Of a stretch of 37,062 nucleotides of DNA, positions 1-5,149 are shown one piece after another; positions within the stretch are counted from its first letter, which is position 1, and every line of letters starts with the position of its first letter. A program made the position numbers and the translations under genes. The DNA comes from a virus. The DNA is taken from IMG/VR virus record IMGVR_UViG_3300017971_000155, positions 1-37,062 of that record. One strand, written 5' to 3'. The notes under the pieces were generated by a model. The model did not search any database. It was not told the origin of the DNA and saw only the letters and a list, made by a program, of their open reading frames with translations.

Positions 1-123
1 CCACTCATAGGCCCAGTCTGCGCCTTGCTGAAACGTTTCATGTTTTTCAGTGTCTACACCGCAGAACCCTGGATCACTCACTTGATAGTTGGCCGAAGCC
101 TCATCCCTGGCCTTTTTAAACTC
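1..123. repeat. Exact terminal direct repeat, left copy
   Basis: These 123 bases are identical to 36940-37062. The repeat sits inside a coding region that reads correctly across the joint, which is expected for a circular or circularly permuted genome assembled with an overlap. A true short terminal repeat would more often lie between genes. The unique genome length is therefore 36,939 bp. Confidence 0.95.
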
Positions 124-168
124 TTCACTCACAGCGAATACCCCACAAAAATCCCTAGGCTTATCCAT
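1..168 (-). CDS. N-terminal part of a 125-residue unknown protein split by the window joint
   Basis: The ATG at 166-168 opens a frame that runs off the left edge and continues without interruption at 36939, ending at 36730. Joined, it encodes 125 residues. The N-terminal part holds a short internal echo: the tetrapeptide FCGV occurs at residue 8 and again about residue 35, each time followed by an acidic, aromatic-containing stretch. The start overlaps the stop of the upstream gene (168-419) by one base (TGATG), so the two are probably translated in sequence. I recognise no family. A GTG at 37018-37020 could be read as a start if the joint were ignored, but the longer ATG start is coupled to its neighbour and is preferred. 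Confidence 0.8.
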   Translation of the reverse strand, partial: MDKPRDFCGVFAVSEEFKKARDEASANYQVSDPGFCGVDTEKHETFQQGADWAYEW

Positions 169-419
169 CAAAACATATCCAAAAGCATATCAATGCGCTG
201 GTGCAGATCAGCTCTTAATGAATCGGTCAGATCACGTTTAAAACTGTACTTCTCAGAGCGGTAAATCATGATCTCATCCATTAGCTTTCTTTTCTCTCTT
301 TCAAGGCGATCAATCTTGTCTGAAAGATCCTTAATCATCATGGCCTCACTTTGAGAGATTCCCTCATCTGAAAACCACATATCTACTGTTTTAAACAGCT
401 CATCTTTTGTTTTAGACAT
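168..419 (-). CDS. Small charged coiled-coil protein, unknown function
   Basis: An 83-residue protein rich in Lys, Glu and Asp. From about residue 28 to 60 it has heptad-like spacing of Leu, Ile and Met among charged residues, so a helical coiled coil is likely. There is no signal peptide or membrane segment. It is the first gene of the leftward operon that crosses the joint and continues to the tRNA and the PAPS-reductase-like gene. A GGGGAG ribosome-binding sequence lies 11 bases before the ATG, slightly far. The operator-like palindrome at 458-473 lies just upstream. Function is unknown; position suggests an early gene. Confidence 0.7.
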   Translation of the reverse strand: MSKTKDELFKTVDMWFSDEGISQSEAMMIKDLSDKIDRLEREKRKLMDEIMIYRSEKYSFKRDLTDSLRADLHQRIDMLLDMF

Positions 420-457
420 AGCTCTACTAACTCCCCTACCCTATCCGGGCAGCGCAG

Positions 458-473
458 GCGGCATAATTGCCGT
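458..473. promoter_or_regulatory. Operator-like palindrome, site 1
   Basis: The sequence is GCGGCA, TAAT, TGCCGT. The central 12 bases GGCATAATTGCC are identical to those of site 2 at 2381. It lies 39 bases upstream of the gene starting at 419 and thus of the leftward small-gene operon. I see no good sigma70 hexamers with it, so how it would act here is not clear. The proposed ligand is the HTH protein at 3552-3797. Confidence 0.55.
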
Positions 474-817
474 TTAAATCTAAAGCTCACGCGCCACGTT
501 TTTATCGGGTGGTAAGTCCGCTTTTACATTTGCTTTAGATGACTGGGTAATATAGCCCAGCCTCGATGTTTTTCTTTGAATCCACCGCTAGTGCTCCCTC
601 GATCAATGGTGTGTCACTGCTGATATCAGGCCCCTACAACCCGATCTCCCCATGATGTCTTCTTTCACAGCTATGAATTACTGGCGTTTTTTTTTGCCGA
701 TATTCGCCCAGGTTTACGAGTTTTTGGCTACTCCGCCCTCGACCAATGTTGACAACCGAGATGTAAGTGGATACTTATAGACCTGGGTTGTTTTTTGGTA
801 CAAAGAACCTATATGGG

Positions 818-854
818 AAAGCCCCGGTGAGCAAGTCATTGGGGCTTTTTTTTT
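818..854. terminator. Strong intrinsic terminator (hairpin plus T-tract)
   Basis: A 13-bp stem (818-830 with 836-848, two G-T wobbles) encloses the 5-base loop GCAAG and runs into nine Ts on the plus strand. Read on the minus strand it begins three bases after the stop codon of the gene at 857-1096, with a weaker TTTCCC tail, so it probably ends the lipoprotein operon. The plus-strand form is stronger, so it may also stop rightward transcripts arising in 420-800. Confidence 0.85.
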
Positions 855-856
855 GT

Positions 857-1096
857 CTAGATCAATCCGTTCTGCCGTAAACCCTTAAAAGACAAGGGCT
901 CATTGTGAGTGACTTGCAGCTTAATGATCTGCCGCAAGTTAGATAGTGAATTATTTGCAATAGCGTTTACTAGATACCAATACTCTATGGAATCATCCTC
1001 TTGATGTGGGATCAGGCTTAACGCTATGCCGCAGATCTCTGCGTGTTTAGGGCCTAGGACTTTAAAGATATCGGCGTAGGTTTTGTTGGGTTTCAT
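857..1096 (-). CDS. Unknown 79-residue protein, last gene of the lipoprotein cassette
   Basis: Starts at ATG 1096, three bases after the stop of the lipoprotein gene at 1100-1417. It ends with TAG directly beside the terminator at 818-854, so it is the last gene of a five-gene operon. The protein has no signal peptide or obvious membrane segment. It has a hydrophobic central stretch with several Ile and Leu (residues about 20-30) and a helical-looking C-terminal half. I recognise no family. Confidence 0.7.
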   Translation of the reverse strand: MKPNKTYADIFKVLGPKHAEICGIALSLIPHQEDDSIEYWYLVNAIANNSLSNLRQIIKLQVTHNEPLSFKGLRQNGLI

Positions 1097-1099
1097 GGC

Positions 1100-1417
1100 T
1101 TAATCTCCCCGGTATATGCTGGTGATCTGGCCTGTGTCGCAATCCACATCAATCGAGTAGTAATAGCACCAGTCATAGGTATTCACATTGAACTGATCAA
1201 ACTGGTAATTGTTAGAGCAATAGCTGCCAGACTCATAAACGCTTGGAGCTATGGTAGCCATAATCGGATGATCCGAACGCAAGTCACCTACCCGGATCTG
1301 AGACAACTGAGAAGCTATTGAGCTGTTGCACTTTTCTACTGAGGCACCGTTTTTACTAGAGGTCTGTGGAGCACAATTAGCCAGAGCTAGCGTGAGCAAT
1401 ATTATTATGTATCTCAT
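1100..1417 (-). CDS. Small predicted lipoprotein
   Basis: A 105-residue protein. The chosen ATG at 1415-1417 gives a typical lipoprotein leader: Arg2, a hydrophobic run of residues 3-13, and Cys15 in LANC, a lipobox with an unusual Asn just before the Cys. The mature part is short and Cys-containing, with a Tyr-rich and Asp-rich C-terminal half that may form disulfides in the periplasm. The start overlaps the end of the upstream lipoprotein gene by four bases (ATGA). An in-frame start at 1489 would put 24 polar residues ahead of the leader and is rejected. A surface or periplasmic role such as blocking superinfection is a guess from the phage context; no family is recognised. Confidence 0.75.
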   Translation of the reverse strand: MRYIIILLTLALANCAPQTSSKNGASVEKCNSSIASQLSQIRVGDLRSDHPIMATIAPSVYESGSYCSNNYQFDQFNVNTYDWCYYYSIDVDCDTGQITSIYRGD

Positions 1418-1941
1418 TGGCCAGCCCTCGTGTAGTAAACAGGCATAGCATATTGACCTGGCGGCATAGACCATTCTTTGACATTCCAATTAATGACATC
1501 ATCACCATAGCCATCCACTGCGATAAAGCCACCGCCGATAGTCACATCTTGAATGCCCTCTTTCCATGGGCAGCCATCTACATCTGTCGGGCCTGTAAAT
1601 CCGGTTTCAACTAAGTAGTTAGGGAAAGTCACTCCCCCTTGGCCCTCAACCGGGTTGTCAACACCATCTAAGTTCAAAAGCCCAGTCTCATTGCAAATAG
1701 AACGGCTGTAGGTACAGTCGGCATTGATGGTCAAAGTATCGGTGAATCCACCTATATCACCCTCCCAAGTGCCCACCATAAAGTGGCCTAAACACTCCCC
1801 TTGAGGCTCTAATTGTGCTGGGTCATCCACTGGTGGCGCTATGGCCTCCACTTGCTCCACAGCTGGCTTACAGCCGATTAAAAATAAAATGCTGAAAACT
1901 AACGTAACGCACCTCATCAGATTTTCTCTACTAAATGGCAT
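1414..1941 (-). CDS. Predicted lipoprotein with a beta-rich, Cys-containing body
   Basis: A 175-residue protein. The ATG at 1939-1941 has a clear AAGGGGAG ribosome-binding sequence five bases upstream. The leader is residues 1-23 with a good lipobox L21-I22-G23-C24. Lys follows the Cys, so retention in the inner membrane by an Asp+2 signal is not expected. The body is Gly-rich and Cys-rich, with GTWEG followed by alternating hydrophobic residues (DTLTI), reminiscent of small lipocalin-like barrels. That resemblance is weak. Phage lipoproteins are known in other phages as superinfection-exclusion factors; that role is inferred here from type and context only. Confidence 0.78.
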   Translation of the reverse strand: MPFSRENLMRCVTLVFSILFLIGCKPAVEQVEAIAPPVDDPAQLEPQGECLGHFMVGTWEGDIGGFTDTLTINADCTYSRSICNETGLLNLDGVDNPVEGQGGVTFPNYLVETGFTGPTDVDGCPWKEGIQDVTIGGGFIAVDGYGDDVINWNVKEWSMPPGQYAMPVYYTRAGQ

Positions 1942-1952
1942 ACGTACTCCCC

Positions 1953-2162
1953 TTACAAAGTGTTTAAAAAATCCCAAACTACTGATTCCAAAGCCTCATC
2001 GTTTTCAGGCGTTTTCTCGGTGAATACTGGCAGCTCTACCTCGCCTTTATCGGTTTCAATCATCAAAGAAAGGCCATCATGGTAAGCGCCTAGAATCTCA
2101 TCAGCGCCATACTCGGTGTAGATAATGCTTTTAGCCGTTTCTACTAAACCATTTAAATCCAT
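1953..2162 (-). CDS. Small, strongly acidic unknown protein
   Basis: A 69-residue protein with about sixteen Asp/Glu against three Lys and no Arg. It starts at ATG 2162, eleven bases after the end of the preceding gene. No signal peptide or membrane segment is visible. Strong acidity and small size resemble DNA-mimic inhibitors of host defence, but no motif supports that and the idea is speculative. It is the second gene of the operon that also makes the two lipoproteins. Confidence 0.7.
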   Translation of the reverse strand: MDLNGLVETAKSIIYTEYGADEILGAYHDGLSLMIETDKGEVELPVFTEKTPENDEALESVVWDFLNTL

Positions 2163-2172
2163 CTCATCTCCC

Positions 2173-2352
2173 TTAAACCTGTATATCCAGCAAAAAACTC
2201 AAGCTTTGGCCATACTTCGCCTCAAGCTTCGCAATGACAAATCCACAATCCTCAGCAAAATCCAGTGTCTCAGTCGCCTCATCGTAAGTCGGCAGGCCCT
2301 TGCAAATGTCGATAAACTCTTTGGCTATCGCAGCCATATTTAAATTTCCCAT
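2173..2352 (-). CDS. Small acidic unknown protein, first gene of the lipoprotein operon
   Basis: A 59-residue protein that is moderately acidic and probably helical. The ATG at 2350-2352 is chosen because a GAGAGG ribosome-binding sequence lies six bases upstream. A GTG at 2358 is also in frame but would overlap that sequence. It is the first gene behind the promoter at 2394-2422, and the predicted message would begin inside the operator palindrome at 2372-2387. No family is recognised. Confidence 0.7.
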   Translation of the reverse strand: MGNLNMAAIAKEFIDICKGLPTYDEATETLDFAEDCGFVIAKLEAKYGQSLSFLLDIQV

Positions 2353-2371
2353 ACGCACCTCTCACAAAAAC

Positions 2372-2387
2372 ATGGCATAATTGCCAT
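2372..2387. promoter_or_regulatory. Operator-like palindrome, site 2 (perfect arms)
   Basis: ATGGCA, TAAT, TGCCAT: a 16-bp spaced palindrome with perfect 6-bp arms. It covers the predicted start of the leftward transcript of the lipoprotein operon (-10 at 2394-2399). It also overlaps the -35 of a possible rightward promoter (TTGCCA at 2381-2386). Bound protein here could repress both directions. The site matches those at 458, 3810 and 34194. Confidence 0.65.
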
Positions 2388-2410
2388 AGTTTTAGTGTAA
2401 GCATTACAAC
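2381..2410 (+). promoter_or_regulatory. Possible rightward promoter toward the ERF operon
   Basis: TTGCCA (2381-2386), 18 bases, TACAAC (2405-2410): five and four matches to the sigma70 hexamers. If used, it makes a leader of about 240 bases before the ERF start, interrupted by the terminator at 2583-2615. It shares the operator at 2372-2387. The evidence is weak apart from position. Confidence 0.35.
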
Positions 2411-2422
2411 GCACCATGTAAA
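2394..2422 (-). promoter_or_regulatory. Sigma70-like promoter of the lipoprotein operon
   Basis: On the minus strand, TTTACA (2417-2422), a 17-base spacer and TACACT (2394-2399). The spacer contains a second small palindrome TGTAA-GCA-TTACA (2396-2408), a possible additional protein site. The predicted start near 2387 lies in the operator, about 35 bases before the first gene's ATG. Confidence 0.55.
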
Positions 2423-2656
2423 TAGGTGGGCGTGAAAAGTGCTGTATTGCCTCTAGATTCGTCCCCGCTGTATCAATTAGAGATTGACGAGGCCCTGCAA
2501 CCGCGTAACATTAGAGCATCTTTGAGATACATCCGACCGGAGAGTAATCCACAAATTCCTTTTCGGTGCTCAAATGCTCACTAAAAGATCTCTGCTTGCA
2601 GGGATCTTTTTTTTTGGGTAAACCCTTTTTGAGCAACAATTTGAAAGGATGTACCT
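2423..2656 (+). other. Gene-free leader region upstream of the ERF gene
   Basis: About 230 bases without a supported gene. It holds a short direct repeat TGCTCAAATGCTCA (2567-2580), the strong hairpin terminator at 2583-2615 and a small GGGTAAACCC inverted repeat followed by Ts (2616-2630). The AAAGGA ribosome-binding sequence of the ERF gene follows. A terminator placed between any upstream promoter and the coding start suggests either a small RNA or a leader controlled by attenuation. Confidence 0.45.
2583..2615 (+). terminator. Intrinsic terminator in the ERF leader
   Basis: A 13-bp stem (2583-2595 with 2598-2610, one T-G wobble) capped by CTTG or TT and followed by Ts to 2615 on the plus strand. 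It is partly symmetrical, so the minus strand also ends in TTTT. It lies 41 bases before the ERF start codon, so it would stop rightward transcripts begun in 2380-2580 unless anti-terminated. Confidence 0.85.
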
Positions 2657-3364
2657 ATGCACCAATCCGATACAGTCGGGGAGCTTGCTGGCGCTTTAGC
2701 CAAAGCACAAGCCACCTTTGCAAAGCTAACTAAAGACAAAGTTGCAGATGCTGGCACCTACAGCTACCGCTACATAGACCTATCAACAGTCATTGAACAT
2801 ACTAAAAAAGGCCTCTGTGAGAATGGTCTAGCCATTACACAAGCCGTAGATGTATCTGACGGCCAAACCATACTTGTTACCACCTTAATACATTCATCCG
2901 GGGAGTGGATGAAAAGCCAATACCCACTACCAAGCCCGACTCAGGTCAAACCACAAGCATTTGGCTCTGCCATCAGCTACGCTAGACGCTATAGCCTGCA
3001 GTCCATGCTTAATGTAATGGCTGATGAGGATGATGATGGGGCAAAAGCTCAAAATACCGCCTCACAGCCTCGTCCTGAGCCGCAGGCGCAAAGGCCGCCC
3101 AATCATGCCCCTGGCGCTGAAAACGCCTCAGGCGGGCTTGCAGACTTCGTAATCCCTAAAGGCAGGCTTGAGGGGAAAGCGCTTAAGGATTGCTCTTATT
3201 CCGAGATTAAAGAGTCAGTCGACTTCTTCACAGCAAATGGCACTAAAACTCCCCGCGGCTGGCCTAAAAAAGTGGTAGAGTACTTCGAAACCATCAAAGA
3301 TCAAAACCAGGCCTCATATGGTGAGCCGCCACCACCAGATTGGGCTGAAGAAATTCCGTTCTAA
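2657..3364 (+). CDS. erf: ERF-family single-strand DNA annealing protein
   Basis: A 235-residue protein. Residues about 10-130 match the ERF superfamily pattern: a Tyr-rich YRYIDLSTVI element, GLAITQ (58-63), the HSSGEW motif (79-84), GSAISYARRYSL (103-114) and an acidic DEDDDGA (123-129). A Pro-rich linker follows, then a small C-terminal domain. The last residues DWAEEIPF resemble the acidic tip of single-strand binding proteins. In P22, Erf anneals single strands and circularises terminally redundant genomes; that role fits this circularly permuted genome. The AAAGGA ribosome-binding sequence lies eight bases before ATG. It is the first gene of the rightward operon. Confidence 0.9.
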   Translation: MHQSDTVGELAGALAKAQATFAKLTKDKVADAGTYSYRYIDLSTVIEHTKKGLCENGLAITQAVDVSDGQTILVTTLIHSSGEWMKSQYPLPSPTQVKPQAFGSAISYARRYSLQSMLNVMADEDDDGAKAQNTASQPRPEPQAQRPPNHAPGAENASGGLADFVIPKGRLEGKALKDCSYSEIKESVDFFTANGTKTPRGWPKKVVEYFETIKDQNQASYGEPPPPDWAEEIPF

Positions 3365-3370
3365 GGGGAG

Positions 3371-3613
3371 ATGATGAAAAAGCTTGAGCTTACTTGGGAA
3401 ACTGACTTCGGCGATGATACTGTGGAAACCCATGCCATTGACCTTGATAAAGCCAATCTAGTCATAGACGGCAAAACAGTAGGCTCCATGGCCCAATTCG
3501 TCGCCGATGTCATCGGCCTTATGGCTCAGCTTGAAAACCTAAACGAAGCCATCATTCAGCAAAGAAAGAGCCAAGATCAGCAGCAACATTCGAATCTGAT
3601 AGTGAAACCTTAA
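3371..3613 (+). CDS. Small acidic unknown protein downstream of ERF
   Basis: An 80-residue protein starting at ATG 3371 (a second ATG follows at once) behind AAGGGGAG, only six bases after the ERF stop, so it is co-transcribed. The N-terminal half has alternating hydrophobic residues suggesting beta strands. The C-terminal half (from about residue 40) looks like a coiled coil ending in a Gln-rich tail. The last 62 bases overlap the 3' end of the antisense regulator gene at 3552-3797. It is not a recognisable RelE/ParE/HigB toxin, so it is not an obvious partner for that antidote-like regulator. Confidence 0.7.
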   Translation: MMKKLELTWETDFGDDTVETHAIDLDKANLVIDGKTVGSMAQFVADVIGLMAQLENLNEAIIQQRKSQDQQQHSNLIVKP

Positions 3614-3797
3614 CGCCCAGCACATCTGCCAGCGCCAGCGCAAGCTTTAGGCTTGGAGTATTCTCTAGCTCAAATACCCGATAAAGCGTTTTTGGCTGCA
3701 CGCCTATATCTTGAGCCGTCTTGTAAAGCCCACGCTCCCTTGTCAGCCTCTCAAGATGCTTGATAAACGCCTCATAATTGTCTTTCGTCAATTCCAT
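3552..3797 (-). CDS. HigA/antidote-like helix-turn-helix regulator (candidate phage repressor)
   Basis: An 81-residue protein. Residues about 22-66 follow the pattern of the small XRE-type addiction-module antidote proteins (COG3636-like): RGLYKTAQDIGV as the first helices, QPKTLYRVFE as the recognition helix, then LALALADVLGVKVSL. Those proteins bind operators in their own promoters. The gene lies antisense between two rightward genes and is divergent from RusA. Its promoter has a perfect TATAAT, and an operator-like palindrome fills the spacer. No toxin gene is adjacent. I infer a repressor of its own gene and of the other operator-bearing promoters. An orphan antitoxin remnant is the alternative. 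Confidence 0.82.
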   Translation of the reverse strand: MELTKDNYEAFIKHLERLTRERGLYKTAQDIGVQPKTLYRVFELENTPSLKLALALADVLGVKVSLSDSNVAADLGSFFAE

Positions 3798-3804
3798 GGC
3801 TTGT

Positions 3805-3833
3805 ATTATATGGCATTTACGTCATACTTTAAA
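3805..3833 (-). promoter_or_regulatory. Promoter of the HTH regulator, apparently leaderless
   Basis: Minus strand: TTTAAA (3828-3833), 17 bases, perfect TATAAT (3805-3810). Start of transcription is expected near 3798, one base before the ATG at 3797, so the message would have almost no leader. This resembles the leaderless cI message from lambda PRM. The operator palindrome at 3810-3825 fills the spacer and touches the -10, so bound protein should block the promoter. Confidence 0.6.
3810..3825. promoter_or_regulatory. Operator-like palindrome, site 3
   Basis: ATGGCA, TTTA, CGTCAT: the same arm length and spacing as sites 1 and 2, with one arm degenerate. Only 38 bases separate the divergent starts of the regulator (3797) and RusA (3836), so a protein bound here would cover both. 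The arrangement is typical of autoregulation. Confidence 0.6.
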
Positions 3834-3835
3834 GC

Positions 3836-4291
3836 ATGGAGTCAAAAAAATTACTATTTAAAGCTGATATTGATGTGATTAAGCATACATCAAAGAAGAA
3901 TCGCAAAACGATACGCTACAACCCTAAGACCAGAAAGCCTTTCATCGCCACAGACACCTCTGAGGATAACCACCTAAAAGTGCTCGAGGTGAAGCTTTTA
4001 AAGGCCAGGGCTCAAAATGGGCTTAAAAAACCACTCGATTGTGAGATGAGAGCTAAGTTTTTATTCCATTATCCCGATAGAGTCCTTAGGACACGTAAAG
4101 ACGGCTCAGCAGTCACACAAAGGGCTAAACGTCTTATTGACTTGTCTAATCTCATTCAAGGCGTCGAGGATGCGCTCCAGGTAGCCGGGGTCATCCTCGA
4201 CGACCTCCTTATTGAAAGCTATGATGGTACAAGACGCATCTACGGAGAGAGATCAATGCCTGCCATCGAGATTGAACTTTATGAACTTTGA
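3836..4291 (+). CDS. RusA-like Holliday junction resolvase
   Basis: A 151-residue protein. The C-terminal half carries the RusA pattern: an Asp-containing IDLSNLIQGVEDAL (101-114), then VILDDLLIES (119-128) with paired Asp at 122-123. These acidic residues correspond to the metal-binding set of RusA enzymes, which cut four-way junctions. The N-terminal 60 residues are basic and longer than in E. coli RusA (120 residues). With ERF it makes a recombination pair able to resolve junctions before packaging. Only a poor ribosome-binding sequence precedes the ATG. The operator at 3810-3825 is directly upstream. Confidence 0.85.
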   Translation: MESKKLLFKADIDVIKHTSKKNRKTIRYNPKTRKPFIATDTSEDNHLKVLEVKLLKARAQNGLKKPLDCEMRAKFLFHYPDRVLRTRKDGSAVTQRAKRLIDLSNLIQGVEDALQVAGVILDDLLIESYDGTRRIYGERSMPAIEIELYEL

Positions 4292-4697
4292 CTCGATACT
4301 GCTTACAGTCTTTGGCTTTATCACCACAGGCCTACTAGGTGTCATCTGGTGGGTCATGCAACAATACTACCAAGAGGATAAGAAGTGGAAAGGCTCATCC
4401 GACAATAGGCTTAGGCGCATTGCTCAAAAAATTGATGAGCTAGATCTTGAGGTAAAATCCTTTAAAACCATCACCACTCAAAAATTAGAAGTCACAGCCA
4501 CTAAAAACCTTTCCCAATACAAGCTAGTAAAAGAAGAAATAGCCCTACAAGCTGATAAGCACCAACACGCAATCGAGATGCTGCAAATGGAGCTTGAACG
4601 ATCAGGCGTAAAAGCTAACCATGGAAAAATTGTGCTTTTAGAAAAGAAACTAGGCGTAATCTACAATGCGCTGATCAAGGTCAAAGGGTCACAGTAA
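4281..4697 (+). CDS. Membrane-anchored coiled-coil protein, unknown function
   Basis: A 138-residue protein. The ATG at 4281 overlaps the RusA stop by 11 bases. A longer frame from 4212 would lie mostly inside RusA and is rejected. Residues about 4-28 form one hydrophobic segment ending in Trp-Trp. The remainder is charged and helical with long coiled-coil character. The layout (N-terminal anchor, long coiled coil) resembles inner-membrane spanin subunits or phage membrane tethers, but no partner or motif confirms this. The last 17 bases overlap the convergent gene at 4681-4995. Confidence 0.65.
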   Translation: MNFDSILLTVFGFITTGLLGVIWWVMQQYYQEDKKWKGSSDNRLRRIAQKIDELDLEVKSFKTITTQKLEVTATKNLSQYKLVKEEIALQADKHQHAIEMLQMELERSGVKANHGKIVLLEKKLGVIYNALIKVKGSQ

Positions 4698-4995
4698 GCG
4701 TAAACGCCACACCACCTAAAAAGCCAATAAGAAGCTCAGTCCACCAATGGGGCTTAGCCTTTTTAGACTTTTCTAACTCAGTTTCTAAATGAGCTATCTG
4801 CTGCATGTAGTTTATTTGTAGATCCTGAGCCTCTGTATAGTCGCGATATCTTGATTCTTTGACCAACACTCCCCTGTGAGGGGCCTTTTGGCCAAACTTC
4901 AATATCAAGTCTGCATCATCACTTATTGCGTGACTCGTACCGCTCATTGTTACGAGCAACAAGCTCATCAAGACTTGTATCGTCAATTTCTTCAC
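4681..4995 (-). CDS. Exported protein with C-terminal membrane anchor, possible lysis protein
   Basis: A 104-residue protein with a GTG start at 4995 and AGAGGA seven bases before it. Residues 1-23 form a cleavable-type signal peptide ending SHA. Residues about 45-80 are charged and helical. Residues 84-103 are a second hydrophobic segment starting with Trp-Trp. There is no lipobox Cys, so it is not a typical outer-membrane spanin. It overlaps the preceding gene by 77 bases in another frame, an architecture reminiscent of Rz/Rz1. It is the last gene of the late region and meets the rightward operon tail to tail. A lysis role is inferred only. Confidence 0.6.
   Translation of the reverse strand: MKKLTIQVLMSLLLVTMSGTSHAISDDADLILKFGQKAPHRGVLVKESRYRDYTEAQDLQINYMQQIAHLETELEKSKKAKPHWWTELLIGFLGGVAFTLTVTL
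4871..4888 (+). terminator. Possible weak terminator for the rightward operon
   Basis: CCCCT-GTG-AGGGG (4871-4883) followed by CCTTTT, about 175 bases past the stop of the last rightward gene and inside the convergent leftward gene. The stem is only 5 bp with a 3-base loop, so the call is tentative. No better hairpin is visible between the convergent operons. Confidence 0.3.
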
Positions 4996-5149
4996 GTCTT
5001 ATCCTCTTTTGCTCTTTCAATTTTAAAATGTTCTTAGAAAACTCAGCCTCTTGCCGCTTTTCCTTTTCACGCTTGTAAGCTATCCACATCACACCGCCAC
5101 CAAAAATGGCGGCAAGTAAAGTTTTAATCAGATCGCCAAGGTCACTCAC
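4919..5149 (-). CDS. Small inner-membrane protein with charged helix, possible spanin or holin partner
   Basis: A 76-residue protein with a GTG start at 5149 that overlaps the stop of the giant gene 5142-9914 by eight bases; AGAGG lies upstream. Residues about 7-25 form a Gly-rich membrane segment. Residues 26-76 are a strongly charged helix rich in Lys, Arg and Glu. This is the outline of an inner-membrane spanin subunit, though short for one. The following gene starts inside it in another frame. Its end-of-late-operon position fits a lysis gene. The real endolysin is far away at 30543-30935. Confidence 0.6.
   Translation of the reverse strand: MSDLGDLIKTLLAAIFGGGVMWIAYKREKEKRQEAEFSKNILKLKEQKRIRREEIDDTSLDELVARNNERYESRNK

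Larger units (their letters stand above)
420..856. other. Gene-free region with operator, T-tracts and a strong terminator
   Basis: No convincing gene is visible in about 440 bases. It contains an operator-like palindrome (458-473), a small inverted repeat CTGGG/CCCAG (543-560), a series of T-tracts (near 499, 687, 719, 790 and 846), and two imperfect direct copies of CCCTCGAyCAATGkTG near 596 and 736. It ends in a strong hairpin terminator (818-854). Two short plus-strand frames of 29 and 42 codons exist but lack ribosome-binding sites. Possible plus-strand promoter hexamers are TTTACA (523-528) with GGTAAT 17 bases on. It could carry a small RNA or a replication-related site. Confidence 0.5.

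Noticed and set aside
1-123. Terminal repeat as a natural short direct terminal repeat
   Set aside because: Both copies lie within one continuous gene and read correctly only when joined, so an assembly overlap of a circular or permuted genome is the better reading.
562-778. Two short plus-strand frames (29 and 42 codons) in the gene-free island
   Set aside because: No ribosome-binding sequences; codon content reflects T-tracts and repeats.
2616-2630. GGGTAAACCC plus Ts as a second terminator
   Set aside because: The stem is only three or four pairs, too weak on its own; noted only as part of the leader.
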